64,000 bases of DNA from Sulfurimicrobium sp031426915. GTDB lineage: Bacteria; Pseudomonadota; Gammaproteobacteria; Burkholderiales; Sulfuricellaceae. The stretch lies in assembly GCA_031426915.1 (NCBI GenBank), contig JASJPB010000002.1:1-64000 (forward strand), written 5' to 3'. Each line of letters opens with the position of its first letter. Positions within the stretch are counted from its first letter, which is position 1. The notes under the pieces are model-generated. The model was not told the DNA's origin. It saw only the letters and a list, made by a program, of their open reading frames with translations, and did no database searches. Both the position numbers and the translations under genes were made by a program. Shown piece by piece: positions 50,031-59,431 of the stretch.

Positions 50031-51137
50031 ATGCAGCGTTTTGTCCAAACTTTTACAGCCGCCCTGGTTTTTTTCCTGGCCGTGGCGGGTGCGCATGCCG
50101 AGCGCATCAAGGACGTGGTCTCGGTACAGGGCGTGCGCAGCAACCAGTTGGCCGGTTATGGCCTGGTGGTGGGCCTGGACGGCAGTGGCGACCAGACCAC
50201 CCAGACCCCTTTTACCGTGCAGAGCATCGTCAGCATGCTGAGCCAACTCGGTGTCAGCCTGCCGCCGGGCACCAGCCTGCAGCTCAAGAACGTGGCGGCG
50301 GTGATGGTCACTACTTCGCTGCCGGCGTTCGCCAAACCGGGCCAGAATCTGGATGTCACTGTCTCCTCGCTGGGTAATGCCAAGAGCCTGCGTGGTGGCA
50401 CCCTGGTGATGACCCCGCTGAAAGGCGCGGACGGACAGGTTTATGCCATAGCCCAAGGCAACCTGATGGTGGGAGGGGCGGGCGCTTCCGCAGGTGGAAG
50501 CAGCGCGGTGGTGAATCATCTCAGCGCCGGTCGCATACCCGGTGGAGCAACGGTGGAGCGCGCCGTGGATGCGCCGCTGGGACAGGGCGATTTCGTCAAC
50601 CTGGAGTTGACCCAGTCCGATTTCACCACCGCCAACCGTGTGGTGCAGGCCATCAATCGCAAGTTCGGCGAGGGTACTGCCAATGCGGCCGATGGGCGGC
50701 AGGTTCAGGTGCGCGCACCGCGGGATGTCAACCAGCGTGTTGCCTTCCTGGCGCAGGTGGAAAACTTGCCGGTGCAGCCGGGTAACGGGGCTGCCAAGAT
50801 CATACTTAATGCGCGCACCGGTTCGGTGGTGATGAATCAGACGGTCGAGGTCGAGAGCTGTGCCGTGGCTCACGGCAACCTGTCGGTCACGATCAGCGCC
50901 GATAATCAGGTCAGCCAGCCGAATCCCCTGTCGCAGGGCGAAACCGTCGCAACCCAGAACGCCCAGATTGAAATCAAGGCACAGAAAGGCGAACTGGTGG
51001 TGCTGCCCTCCAGCGCTTCCCTGGGGGAGGTAGTGAAGGCGCTGAACGCCGTGGGTGCCACGCCGCAGGATCTGCTGTCCATCCTCCAGGCGATGAAGGC
51101 ATCAGGGGCGCTGCGTGCGGAGCTGGAAGTAATCTGA
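50031..51137 (+). CDS. flgI: Flagellar P-ring protein FlgI
   Basis: A 368-residue periplasmic protein forming the P ring in the peptidoglycan layer. The signal peptide ends at GAHA near residue 20, followed by the conserved ERIKDVVSVQGVRSNQLAGY. The ATG at 50031 is preferred because it is nine bases after GAGG; the ATG at 50025 lies only three bases after it. Its stop overlaps the flgJ start. Confidence 0.96.
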   Translation: MQRFVQTFTAALVFFLAVAGAHAERIKDVVSVQGVRSNQLAGYGLVVGLDGSGDQTTQTPFTVQSIVSMLSQLGVSLPPGTSLQLKNVAAVMVTTSLPAFAKPGQNLDVTVSSLGNAKSLRGGTLVMTPLKGADGQVYAIAQGNLMVGGAGASAGGSSAVVNHLSAGRIPGGATVERAVDAPLGQGDFVNLELTQSDFTTANRVVQAINRKFGEGTANAADGRQVQVRAPRDVNQRVAFLAQVENLPVQPGNGAAKIILNARTGSVVMNQTVEVESCAVAHGNLSVTISADNQVSQPNPLSQGETVATQNAQIEIKAQKGELVVLPSSASLGEVVKALNAVGATPQDLLSILQAMKASGALRAELEVI

Positions 51138-52111
51138 TGATTGCGTCCGTCAACGATATCTCTTCCCGGCTGGCGCTCGATGCCCAAAGCGTAGGCCAGT
51201 TGCGGCTCCAGGCGAAGTCCGACCCGGTTGCGGGCGCGCGTGCGGCGGCACAGCAGTTCGAGGCGCTGTTCCTCAACATGATGCTGAAAAGCATGCGCGA
51301 TGCCACGCAACAGGAAGAATCGCTCGACGATTCCAATACCAAACTCTACACCGGAATGCTGGATTCCCAACTGGCGCAGAGCCTGAGCAAGGGCAAGGGT
51401 ATCGGCCTGGCGGACATGATGTTGCGCCAGATGCGGCAGCAGGGGGTGATTCCACAAGATGGCGCTGCCGCCGTCGGCAAAGCCACGACCGGCAAAATAG
51501 AGCGGCAAAGCTTGCCGCTTGCCGTGACCAAACCCCTCCAGGTCGGCAAGCCGCCGCTTGAGCAAATATTGTCCGAGATGGCGGAGATTCCGAATATTTT
51601 GCCGAATGTCGCAACCAAGGCGGGTTTTGCCGGCGCAGGGGACTTTGTCAATACGCTTTGGCCTCATGCGGCCGATGCGGCACAGAAACTGGGTGTCCCA
51701 GCGCAATTCCTGCTTGGTCAAGCAGCACTGGAGAGCGCATGGGGCAAGCGTGAAATTCGCGATGCTCAGGGCAACAACAGTTACAACCTGTTCGGCATCA
51801 AGGCCGGCAAGAGCTGGGACGGCGCGGTAGTGGAGGCGCCAACCACCGAGTACGTCAACGGCATGGCGCAGAAAAAAGTCGAACTGTTTCGCGCCTACGA
51901 CTCATATGCTGACAGTTTCAGGGACTATGCCAGCCTGTTGAAAAATAATCCCCGCTATGGCGCGATTTTTGCTGGGGATGGAGTACAGACAGATGCTGCA
52001 AAGTTTGCGCGCACCCTTCAGCAGGCAGGATATGCCACCGACCCGGCTTATGCCAGCAAGCTGGCACGGGTAATCAACAGCGATGTGATGCGCCAGGCGC
52101 TCGTCGGTTAA
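51137..52111 (+). CDS. flgJ: Flagellum-specific muramidase and rod cap FlgJ
   Basis: A 324-residue dual protein. The N-terminal rod-capping domain has AAQQFEALFLNMMLKSMRDA. The C-terminal glucosaminidase domain (from about 170) has FLLGQAALESAWGKRE with the catalytic Glu and NLFGIKAGKSW, and cuts peptidoglycan so that the rod can pass. The TAA stop codon is also the first three bases of the flgK sigma-28 promoter. Confidence 0.96.
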   Translation: MIASVNDISSRLALDAQSVGQLRLQAKSDPVAGARAAAQQFEALFLNMMLKSMRDATQQEESLDDSNTKLYTGMLDSQLAQSLSKGKGIGLADMMLRQMRQQGVIPQDGAAAVGKATTGKIERQSLPLAVTKPLQVGKPPLEQILSEMAEIPNILPNVATKAGFAGAGDFVNTLWPHAADAAQKLGVPAQFLLGQAALESAWGKREIRDAQGNNSYNLFGIKAGKSWDGAVVEAPTTEYVNGMAQKKVELFRAYDSYADSFRDYASLLKNNPRYGAIFAGDGVQTDAAKFARTLQQAGYATDPAYASKLARVINSDVMRQALVG

Positions 52112-52135
52112 AGAATCGACCTTTGCAGCCGATAT
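52109..52135 (+). promoter_or_regulatory. sigma-28 (FliA) promoter of flgK-flgL
   Basis: TAAAGAAT (52109-52116), 11 bases, then GCCGATAT (52128-52135) match the FliA consensus TAAAGTTT-N11-GCCGATAA at 13 of 16 positions. The -35 element starts in the flgJ stop codon, and flgK starts 21 bases after the -10. Confidence 0.8.
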
Positions 52136-52156
52136 ATCCCTAAAGGAGTTTAAATC

Positions 52157-54076
52157 ATGGGTGCCGGATTTCTCAGTACGGGTGTAACGGCCATCAACGC
52201 GGCCCAGATAGGGCTGGCGACGACCTCGCACAATATCAGCAACGCCAATACTGTCGGTTATCATCGCCAGTCCATCGTTCAGGCCAACAACCTCCCACTT
52301 TACACTGGGGCCGGTTTTGTCGGGCAGGGCGTGCATGTTTCCACGGTGCAGCGTTCCTACAGCCAGTATCTGGAAAACCAGGTGCTGTCGGCGCAGACCC
52401 AAACCAACCAAATGGCGTCCTATTTTCAGCAGATTTCTCAGCTCGATAACATGTTGGCGGATCCCAATGCAGGTCTGTCTCCAGCTCTACAGGAATTTTA
52501 TAGCGGCCTGAATGACGTGAGTGCGAGCCCGGCTTCCGTGCCTTCGCGTCAGTCCATGATCAGTAGCGCGGACGCGCTGGTGGGTCGTTTTCAGCGCCTG
52601 AATGAACGCTTTAATGAAATCCGCAACGGCATTAATTCCCAGATTACCGCCAGTGTCGGGCTGATCAATTCCTATGCCCAGCAAATCGCCAAGCTGAACG
52701 AGAGCGTGGTGCTGGCCGAGGCGTCAGGCAACGGCCAGCCTCCCAACGATATTCTCGACCAGCGCGAGCAGTTGATCGCGGAGCTGAATAAGGAAATCCA
52801 GGTTTCCGTGGTAAAACAGAGCGATGGCTCACTCAATGTATTCATGGGAAGGGGTCAGGCGCTGGTGGTGGGGCAACAGGCCTATACGCTCAAGGCCGTG
52901 GCGGCTCCGGATGACATCGAGCGCATCGATGTGGCCTACAGCGCCAATAACTCCACCCTCTATTTGCCTTCGAGCCTGCTGACCGGGGGAAACCTGGGCG
53001 GCATGCTGGCATTCCGCAGCGAGGTGCTGGACCCCGCACAAAATGCGCTGGGACGGGTTGCCATCGGGCTGGCAAAGGATTTTAACGACCAGCACCGTCT
53101 GGGCCAGGATCTGAACGGTGCGTTGGGGCAGGATTTCTTCAACGTGGCTGCCGGCAAGGTGATCACCGATACGCGTAATGTTGGTAATGGTGTGGTTACA
53201 TCCACCATCAGCAATGTCGCCGCGCTGACCACCAGCGATTATGCGTTGACTTATGACGGCGCCAATTACAACATGACACGGCAATCGGACGGGACACAGT
53301 GGACTTTTGCTCCCGCCGCGCTTCCTTATACCGCTGCCGATGGTTTTGTTGTCGATCTGGCTTCCGGAGCTCCGCTCGCCGGTGATAAGTGGGTGATTTC
53401 TCCTGTCCGCAACGGTGCGCGTGATATTGCCGTGCTGACCCACGATACCGCCAAGATTGCCGCCGCCGCGCCAATTTCTACCGCTACGGCTTCGGCCAAT
53501 ACGGGCAATGCCAAGATCAGCGCCGGCACGGTGAATGCGCCGCCGCCACCGAATGTCAATTTGCAGCAACCGGTAAGCATTACCTTCAATGTCCCCTACG
53601 ACGGCATGTTCGACGTGGCAGGGGTAGGCACCGGCAACCCTGCGAACGTGTTGTATACCGCAGGCGGCAACATAACTTATAACGGCTGGACCATCCAGAT
53701 TTCTGGTACACCTGCTGCCGGTGATGTGTTCACCATTGGCCCCAACATCAACGGTACCGCGGATAATCGCAACGCCCTGATCCTGGGGGGGCTGGCAACG
53801 CAAAATACGCTGGCGGGCAACACCACTTCCTATCAGGGCGCGTACAGTCAGCTGGTCAGCAGCATTGGCAACAAAAGCCGTGAAATCGATGTGACCGCCA
53901 AGGCTCAGGCGACCTTGCTGACGCAGACAACGCAGAAGCAGCAGGAGCTGTCCGGCGTCAATCTGGATGAAGAGGCCGCAAACCTGATCCGTTATCAACA
54001 GGCCTATCAGGCTGCCAGCAAGTTGATCGGGCTGGCATCGAAACTGTTCGATACACTTTTGGACGCGGCTGGTTAA
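52157..54076 (+). CDS. flgK: Hook-filament junction protein FlgK (HAP1)
   Basis: A 639-residue late axial protein joining hook and filament. The N-terminal GLATTSHNISNANTVGYHRQ and C-terminal EEAANLIRYQQAYQAASKLI helices form the core; the middle is a variable beta domain. AAAGGAG precedes the start. It is probably transcribed from its own FliA promoter together with flgL. Confidence 0.96.
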   Translation: MGAGFLSTGVTAINAAQIGLATTSHNISNANTVGYHRQSIVQANNLPLYTGAGFVGQGVHVSTVQRSYSQYLENQVLSAQTQTNQMASYFQQISQLDNMLADPNAGLSPALQEFYSGLNDVSASPASVPSRQSMISSADALVGRFQRLNERFNEIRNGINSQITASVGLINSYAQQIAKLNESVVLAEASGNGQPPNDILDQREQLIAELNKEIQVSVVKQSDGSLNVFMGRGQALVVGQQAYTLKAVAAPDDIERIDVAYSANNSTLYLPSSLLTGGNLGGMLAFRSEVLDPAQNALGRVAIGLAKDFNDQHRLGQDLNGALGQDFFNVAAGKVITDTRNVGNGVVTSTISNVAALTTSDYALTYDGANYNMTRQSDGTQWTFAPAALPYTAADGFVVDLASGAPLAGDKWVISPVRNGARDIAVLTHDTAKIAAAAPISTATASANTGNAKISAGTVNAPPPPNVNLQQPVSITFNVPYDGMFDVAGVGTGNPANVLYTAGGNITYNGWTIQISGTPAAGDVFTIGPNINGTADNRNALILGGLATQNTLAGNTTSYQGAYSQLVSSIGNKSREIDVTAKAQATLLTQTTQKQQELSGVNLDEEAANLIRYQQAYQAASKLIGLASKLFDTLLDAAG

Positions 54077-54087
54077 GGGGACTCATC

Positions 54088-55371
54088 ATGCGCATCAGCA
54101 CCAATACGATGTACGACCAGGGCATTGGCCGGATTCAGCAGCAGACCAGTGATCTATTCAGCTTGCAGCAGCAGATATCGACCGGGCGGCGCATTCTCAC
54201 CCCTCAGGACGATCCGGTGGGCGCGGCGCGTGCGCTGGAGGTGTCCCAGTCGGTGGCGCTCAACAAGCAGTACGATACCAATATGGGGGCCGCCTCGAGC
54301 GCGTTGGCACTGGAGGAGTCGCAACTCGGCAGCGTGGTGTCGCTGATCCAGGATGTCCGGACATTGGCGGTGCAGGCCGGCAATGCCACGCTGGACAACA
54401 ACAATCTGCGTTCCCTGGCGGAGGATATCAGAGGGCGCTACCAGCAATTGTTTGGCCTCGCCAACAGCACCGACGGCAACGGTCAGTATCTTTTTTCCGG
54501 CTATCGCGGCAGCGTGCTGCCCTTTACCGAAAGCGCGCCCGGCGTGGTCAGCTATCTTGGCGACCAGGGCCAGCGGCTGATGCAGATCAGCCCCTCTCGC
54601 CAGGTTCCGGTGAGCGATGCCGGTTCCGACGTGTTCATGCAGATACTCAATGGCAACGGCACTTTCGTGACTGCAGCCACCACCACCAACACGGGTACTG
54701 GTGTGGTCAGCTCCGGTACGGTTGTGGATCCGGCGGCTTGGGCAGCGGTGGCAAACAAGAACCTGAGCGTCATATTCAATGTCGACAATGCCGCGATCCC
54801 ACCCGTAACGACCTATGACGTAACCGATACTACTACGGGAAATTCGGTATTTACCGGGGTTGCGCCCGTGGCGCCGTATTCCCAGACCTATTCGAGCGGT
54901 GCTTCAATCAGTCTGAGAAGCCCGCCCGCCCTGACGGATTATGGTATTGAATTTAATGTCGAGGGTGCTCCGGCAACAGGCGACACTTTTACCATTGCGC
55001 CCAGCGACCGCCAGCAGGATCTGTTTGCCACGATTGATGATCTCATCAATGCGCTGGAAAGGGGCCGCAGCACGCCTGCTGACGCGACCCGTCTCACCAA
55101 CGACCTCAATACCGCGCTGCTTAGCCTCGATCACGCGCAGGGCAACGTGCTGACGGTGGAGGCCTCGGTTGGCGCGCGCATGAAGGAAATCGACGCGGTG
55201 AAAAGTACGGGAGAGGATCTGGCGCTGCAATACCAGCAGACCATTTCCGGCTTGCAGGATCTCGACTATGCCAAGGCCATCAGCGACCTGACCAAACAGC
55301 AGATGACCCTGGATGCGGCCCAGAAAAGCTTCATGAAAACCCAGGGCCTGTCGCTGTTTGATTATATTTAG
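54088..55371 (+). CDS. flgL: Hook-filament junction protein FlgL (HAP3)
   Basis: A 427-residue flagellin-like junction protein. The N-terminus (MRISTNTMYDQGIGRIQQQT with RILTPQDDPVGAARAL) and C-terminal QYQQTISGLQDLDYAKAISD are typical; the central region is larger than in E. coli FlgL (317 residues). It follows flgK by 11 bases and ends the flagellar cluster. Confidence 0.95.
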   Translation: MRISTNTMYDQGIGRIQQQTSDLFSLQQQISTGRRILTPQDDPVGAARALEVSQSVALNKQYDTNMGAASSALALEESQLGSVVSLIQDVRTLAVQAGNATLDNNNLRSLAEDIRGRYQQLFGLANSTDGNGQYLFSGYRGSVLPFTESAPGVVSYLGDQGQRLMQISPSRQVPVSDAGSDVFMQILNGNGTFVTAATTTNTGTGVVSSGTVVDPAAWAAVANKNLSVIFNVDNAAIPPVTTYDVTDTTTGNSVFTGVAPVAPYSQTYSSGASISLRSPPALTDYGIEFNVEGAPATGDTFTIAPSDRQQDLFATIDDLINALERGRSTPADATRLTNDLNTALLSLDHAQGNVLTVEASVGARMKEIDAVKSTGEDLALQYQQTISGLQDLDYAKAISDLTKQQMTLDAAQKSFMKTQGLSLFDYI

Positions 55372-55425
55372 CAATCGCCAGGTGTGTTTTACTGATCGCG
55401 GAAAGCCTGGAACTGACGGCTAAAT

Positions 55426-56217
55426 TCACACTTCGTCGGCGTTACCCAGCGCGGTGATGTTGAAGCCGCCATCCACGTAGGTGATCTCGCCGGTCATGCC
55501 GCTGGCGAGGTCGCTGCACATGAAAGCAGCGACATTGCCAACTTCCTCGATTGTCACGTTGCGTCGTAGCGGGGAGTGTTTTTCGTTGTAGCTCAGCAGT
55601 TTGCCGAAATCAGCGATGCCGCTGGCGGCCAGGGTCTTGATCGGTCCGGCGGAAATAGCGTTGACGCGGATACCCTTGGGACCCAGGCTGGTGGCCATAT
55701 AACGTACGTTGGCCTCGAGGCTGGCCTTGGCCAGACCCATCACGTTGTAGTGCGGCACGTAGCGCTCGGCACCCAGATAGGACAAGGTAAGCAGCGCCGC
55801 GTTGCGGCCCTGCATCATGGGCATTCCGGCCTTGGCCAGCGCGACAAAACTGTAGGAACTGATGTCGTGGGCGATCTGGAAATATTCGCGCGTCACCGCA
55901 TCGATGTAATCGCCCACCAGCGCCTGTTTCGGTACGAAAGCGATGGAGTGGACAATGCCGTCCAGGCCGTCCCAGTGTTTCCCTAGTTCCGCGAACAGCT
56001 TGGCGATTTCCTCGTCGCTGCCGACGTCGCAGGGCAGAACCAGATCGCTGCCAAACTCTTTGGCCAGTTCTACCACCCGGTCCCTGATTTTTTCACCCTG
56101 GTAGGAAAATGCCAGTTCCGCCCCTTCACGGCTCATGGCCTGGGCGATACCGTAAGCAATAGACCGGCTGCTGATGAGCCCGGTGATCAGTATTTTTTTG
56201 TTAGCCAGAAATCCCAT
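55426..56217 (-). CDS. fabI: Enoyl-[acyl-carrier-protein] reductase FabI
   Basis: A 263-residue NADH-dependent short-chain dehydrogenase-fold enzyme for the last step of each fatty-acid elongation round; it is the triclosan target. The cofactor region (KKILITGLISSRSIAYGIA) and the active-site Tyr/Lys segment (LGAERYVPHYNVMGLAKASL) are intact. ATG at 56217 gives the standard N-terminus MGFLANKK with GGGAT upstream. It converges on flgL with 54 bases between. Confidence 0.96.
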   Translation of the reverse strand: MGFLANKKILITGLISSRSIAYGIAQAMSREGAELAFSYQGEKIRDRVVELAKEFGSDLVLPCDVGSDEEIAKLFAELGKHWDGLDGIVHSIAFVPKQALVGDYIDAVTREYFQIAHDISSYSFVALAKAGMPMMQGRNAALLTLSYLGAERYVPHYNVMGLAKASLEANVRYMATSLGPKGIRVNAISAGPIKTLAASGIADFGKLLSYNEKHSPLRRNVTIEEVGNVAAFMCSDLASGMTGEITYVDGGFNITALGNADEV

Positions 56218-56253
56218 GCTTGATATCCCATAATGGTTTTTCGAATGGCGGGA

Positions 56254-56259
56254 ATTATA
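56254..56259 (-). promoter_or_regulatory. Possible -10 box of fabI
   Basis: TATAAT is present on the minus strand 37 bases before the fabI start. No convincing -35 hexamer is found at the proper distance; the MITE-like element begins 27 bases further upstream. Confidence 0.4.
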
Positions 56260-56285
56260 ACCCAATTTTCCGGCAGGGGCGGGGT

Positions 56286-56555
56286 AAGAGCCTGTCTTGA
56301 ATAATCCCTGGCCCGCGCCGGCATCTGTCGGTTTCCATGACGCGACGCGGGACGCGCGGTTTGGTCATTCCAAATAAGCGGCCCGCAACAAAGACATGGG
56401 AGCCGACAGATGCCGGCCCGAAGGGTTGGAGCCACAAAGGTGCGAGGGCGTTGTTACGGCTCCTTTGTTTGGATTGCCAAACGGCTCTCGCCGCGCCTAG
56501 CCCTCGCACCTTTGTGGTTCCAACGCGGGCCAGGGATTATTCAAGACAGGCTCTT
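56286..56555. mobile_element. MITE-like palindromic element with 32-bp perfect terminal inverted repeats
   Basis: The 32 bases at 56286-56317 (beginning AAGAGCCTGTCTTGAATA) are the exact reverse complement of 56524-56555. Inside are two further inverted pairs: GCCGGCATCTGTCGG (56317-56331) with 56403-56417, exact over 15 bases, and a 24-base pair 56426-56449 with 56500-56523, with one mismatch. The single strand would fold into a three-way junction of a terminal stem and two arms. It encodes no protein of note, fills most of the 374-base gap between fabI and yejA, and no clear target-site duplication is visible. It is probably a non-autonomous element moved by a transposase elsewhere. Confidence 0.85.
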
Positions 56556-56591
56556 GGCCCGGATGATGGGTTTTAAGCTACACTTCCCTGC

Positions 56592-58379
56592 GTGAATGTG
56601 CCCTTGCAAATCCTGTTCTGCCTTGCGCTGCTATTGACGCCGCAACTGGCTGCTGCGACGCCCTCCATCGCGCTTGGCTATGATCCCAAATACCCTCCCG
56701 CTTTTACTCATTTCGACTACGCCAACCCTGATGCTCCCAAGCGCGGTAGTCTGACGCTTTCCGCCATGGGAAATTTCGACAGTCTCAACCCCTTCCTGCT
56801 CAAGGGTATTGCGGCAAGCGGAATTTCCGAGCTGGTATTTGAAACCCTGATGGAGCAGAGCCTGGACGAGCCTTTCAGCCAATACGGTCTGCTGGCGGAA
56901 GACGTCAAGCTGGCTCCAGACCACTTGTCCGTTACCTACCGGCTCAATCCAAGAGCCAGATTCTCCGACGGATCGCCGGTAACTGCAGTCGATGTGAAAA
57001 CTTCTTTCGACGCGCTGAAAAGCCAGCTTGCCCACCCCCAGTACCGTTTTTACTGGGCGGACATCCAGCGCGCGGTGGCGGTGAATGCTCGTACCGTGCG
57101 TTTCGAGTTTGCCCGGGTCAATCCTGAGCTGCACTTGCTGACCGGTCAGATCCCCATCTTTTCCCGCAAGTGGGGAGGGGGCAAGCCCTTCGACAAGATC
57201 GTCACCGATATGCCGCTGGGCAGCGGACCCTACCGGGTGGCGGAATACCAGGTCGGGAAGAAAATCAGCTTCCGCCGCAATCCCGATTATTGGGCGAGGG
57301 GTCTCAACACGCGGCGTGGCACGTTCAATTACGAGCGGGTGTCCTACGTCTACTACCATGACTCGACTGTACAGCTGGAGGCCTTCAAGGCGGGGGAATT
57401 CGATTTCGTCGCCGTGTCCAATTCCAAGCAGTGGGCGCGGGACTACAAGGGGCCGAAATTCAACCGCGGGCTGATCCGCAAGGCGGAGCTGAAGCACAGC
57501 AATAACGCCGGCATGCAGGGCTTCGTGTTCAATACCCGGCGCGATATCTTCAAGGACCGGCGAGTCAGGAAAGCACTTTCCCTGGCACTGGATTTCGAGT
57601 GGTCGAACCAGAACCTGTTCTACAACCAGTACCAGCGTTGCGACAGCTATTTCAGCAACAGCGAACTGGCCTCGTCCGGTCTTCCCCAGGGTGAGGAGCT
57701 GAAGTTGCTGGAACCGTTCCGTACCCGCTTGCCACCCGAGTTGTTCGTCCGCGAATGGCGTCCCGCTTCGACCGCACCCCCCGGATCGCTGCGCGCCAAC
57801 TTGCGTCAGGCCAAACAATTGCTCGCCGAAGCGGGTTGGACTTACCGCGATGGGGCGCTACGCAACGCAAAGGGCAAAGTTTTCGAGTTCGAGATGATGC
57901 TGAATACCAAGGGTTTCGAGCGCATAATCGGGCCGTACGCGCGCAACCTGGCCAAGCTCGGCATCACGCTCAACTATCGTACCGTGGACGTGGCCCTTTA
58001 CCAGCGCCGTTCGGATACTTTCGATTTCGACATGATGGTACATTCCTTCGGGCAGTCGCAGTCTCCCGGCAACGAGCAGATGAACATGTGGCATTCCAGC
58101 GCCGTCAACAAGGAAGGCTCCAACAACGTCATCGGCATCAAGGATCCGGTGGTGGACGCTCTGGTGGAAAAAGTGGTCTACGCCCATGACCGCCAGGCCC
58201 TGATAACGGCTACCCATGCTCTCGACCGCGTGCTGCTCAACGGCGAGTACATCGTGCCCAACTGGTTCGTGCCCACCCACCGGGTCGCCTACTGGGACAA
58301 ATTCGCTTTTCCGGCCAAGCTGCCGCTGTACTATTACGCTGAGGGGTGGGTGTTGCGCTATAGTTGGGCCAAACAATAA
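56592..58379 (+). CDS. yejA: Periplasmic oligopeptide-binding protein, YejA-like
   Basis: A 595-residue solute-binding protein of the SBP_bac_5 (OppA/YejA) family for an ABC peptide importer. A signal peptide covers the first ~22 residues (ILFCLALLLTPQLAAA). Family segments YTYR-like LSVTYRLNPRARFSDGSPV, GSGPYRVAEYQVGKKISFRR and RKALSLALDFEWSNQNLFY follow. The start is GTG at 56592 with no clear ribosome-binding site. A possible -10 (TACACT, 56579-56584) is so close that the transcript may have almost no leader. In E. coli the Yej system also takes up microcin C. Confidence 0.93.
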   Translation: MNVPLQILFCLALLLTPQLAAATPSIALGYDPKYPPAFTHFDYANPDAPKRGSLTLSAMGNFDSLNPFLLKGIAASGISELVFETLMEQSLDEPFSQYGLLAEDVKLAPDHLSVTYRLNPRARFSDGSPVTAVDVKTSFDALKSQLAHPQYRFYWADIQRAVAVNARTVRFEFARVNPELHLLTGQIPIFSRKWGGGKPFDKIVTDMPLGSGPYRVAEYQVGKKISFRRNPDYWARGLNTRRGTFNYERVSYVYYHDSTVQLEAFKAGEFDFVAVSNSKQWARDYKGPKFNRGLIRKAELKHSNNAGMQGFVFNTRRDIFKDRRVRKALSLALDFEWSNQNLFYNQYQRCDSYFSNSELASSGLPQGEELKLLEPFRTRLPPELFVREWRPASTAPPGSLRANLRQAKQLLAEAGWTYRDGALRNAKGKVFEFEMMLNTKGFERIIGPYARNLAKLGITLNYRTVDVALYQRRSDTFDFDMMVHSFGQSQSPGNEQMNMWHSSAVNKEGSNNVIGIKDPVVDALVEKVVYAHDRQALITATHALDRVLLNGEYIVPNWFVPTHRVAYWDKFAFPAKLPLYYYAEGWVLRYSWAKQ

Positions 58380-59431
58380 TGCTTTCATACATCCTCAAAC
58401 GCCTTCTTCTCATGATCCCCACCCTGTTCGGGGTGATGCTGATCACCTTCGTGGTGACCCAGTTCGTGCCCGGCGGGCCGGTGGAGCAGCTGATTCACCA
58501 GATCAAGGGGCAGGGTGCAGGGGGCGAGGCGAGCGGGGCGACGGCGCAGATATATCGCGGTGACCGCGGGCTCGACCCCGAGCGTATCGAGAAACTCAAG
58601 GCGCTGTATGGCTTCGACAAGCCGGCCCATGTGCGTTTCTTCGAGATGATAAAGAACTACGCCACCTTCGATCTGGGGGAAAGCTATTTTCACCATAAGT
58701 CGGTGACGCAGCTGGTGGTCTCCAAACTGCCGGTGTCCATCAGTCTCGGGGTGTGGACCTTCTTCATCGTTTATCTCACCTGCATTCCGTTGGGTATTGC
58801 CAAGGCGGTGCGGGACGGCTCGGCGTTCGATGTGATTTCGAGCACGGTGATCCTGGTCGGCTACGCCATTCCTGGCTTCGTGCTGGGCATCCTGCTGCTG
58901 GTGCTGTTCGGCGGCGGCAGCTTCTGGGACGTGTTTCCCCTGCGCGGGCTGGTGTCCGACAACTGGTCTGCGTTGCCCTGGCACGCCCAAATCACCGATT
59001 ACCTGTGGCATATGGTGTTGCCGATTACCGCCTCGGTGGTGGGCAGCTTCGCGGTGATGACCATGCTCACCAAGAACAGCTTTCTCGAGGAAGTCCGCAA
59101 GCAATACGTGCTGACGGCGCGCGCCAAGGGCCTCTCCGAAAACACGGTGCTCTACAAGCATGTGTTCCGCAACGCAATGATCCCGCTGGTGACGGGTTTT
59201 CCGGCAGCTTTTATCGGTGCTTTCTTCACCGGCAGCCTGCTGATCGAGACCATCTTTTCCCTCGACGGGCTGGGGTTGTTGTCCTATGAGTCGGTGTTGA
59301 AGCGCGATTACCCGGTGGTGCTGGGCACGCTGTATCTCTACACCCTGCTGGGGCTGGTCGCCAAGCTGCTGTCGGATCTGAGCTACGTGCTGGTCGATCC
59401 GCGCATCCAGTTCGAGAGCGTCTCAAGATGA
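58379..59431 (+). CDS. yejB: Peptide ABC transporter permease, YejB-like
   Basis: A 350-residue inner-membrane permease. Six transmembrane helices are expected, and the permease loop that docks the ATPase is present (RKQYVLTARAKGLSENTVLY). The start ATG overlaps the yejA stop codon (TAATG). N-terminus MLSYILKRLLLMIPTLFGVM is typical of DppB-class permeases. Confidence 0.95.
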   Translation: MLSYILKRLLLMIPTLFGVMLITFVVTQFVPGGPVEQLIHQIKGQGAGGEASGATAQIYRGDRGLDPERIEKLKALYGFDKPAHVRFFEMIKNYATFDLGESYFHHKSVTQLVVSKLPVSISLGVWTFFIVYLTCIPLGIAKAVRDGSAFDVISSTVILVGYAIPGFVLGILLLVLFGGGSFWDVFPLRGLVSDNWSALPWHAQITDYLWHMVLPITASVVGSFAVMTMLTKNSFLEEVRKQYVLTARAKGLSENTVLYKHVFRNAMIPLVTGFPAAFIGAFFTGSLLIETIFSLDGLGLLSYESVLKRDYPVVLGTLYLYTLLGLVAKLLSDLSYVLVDPRIQFESVSR

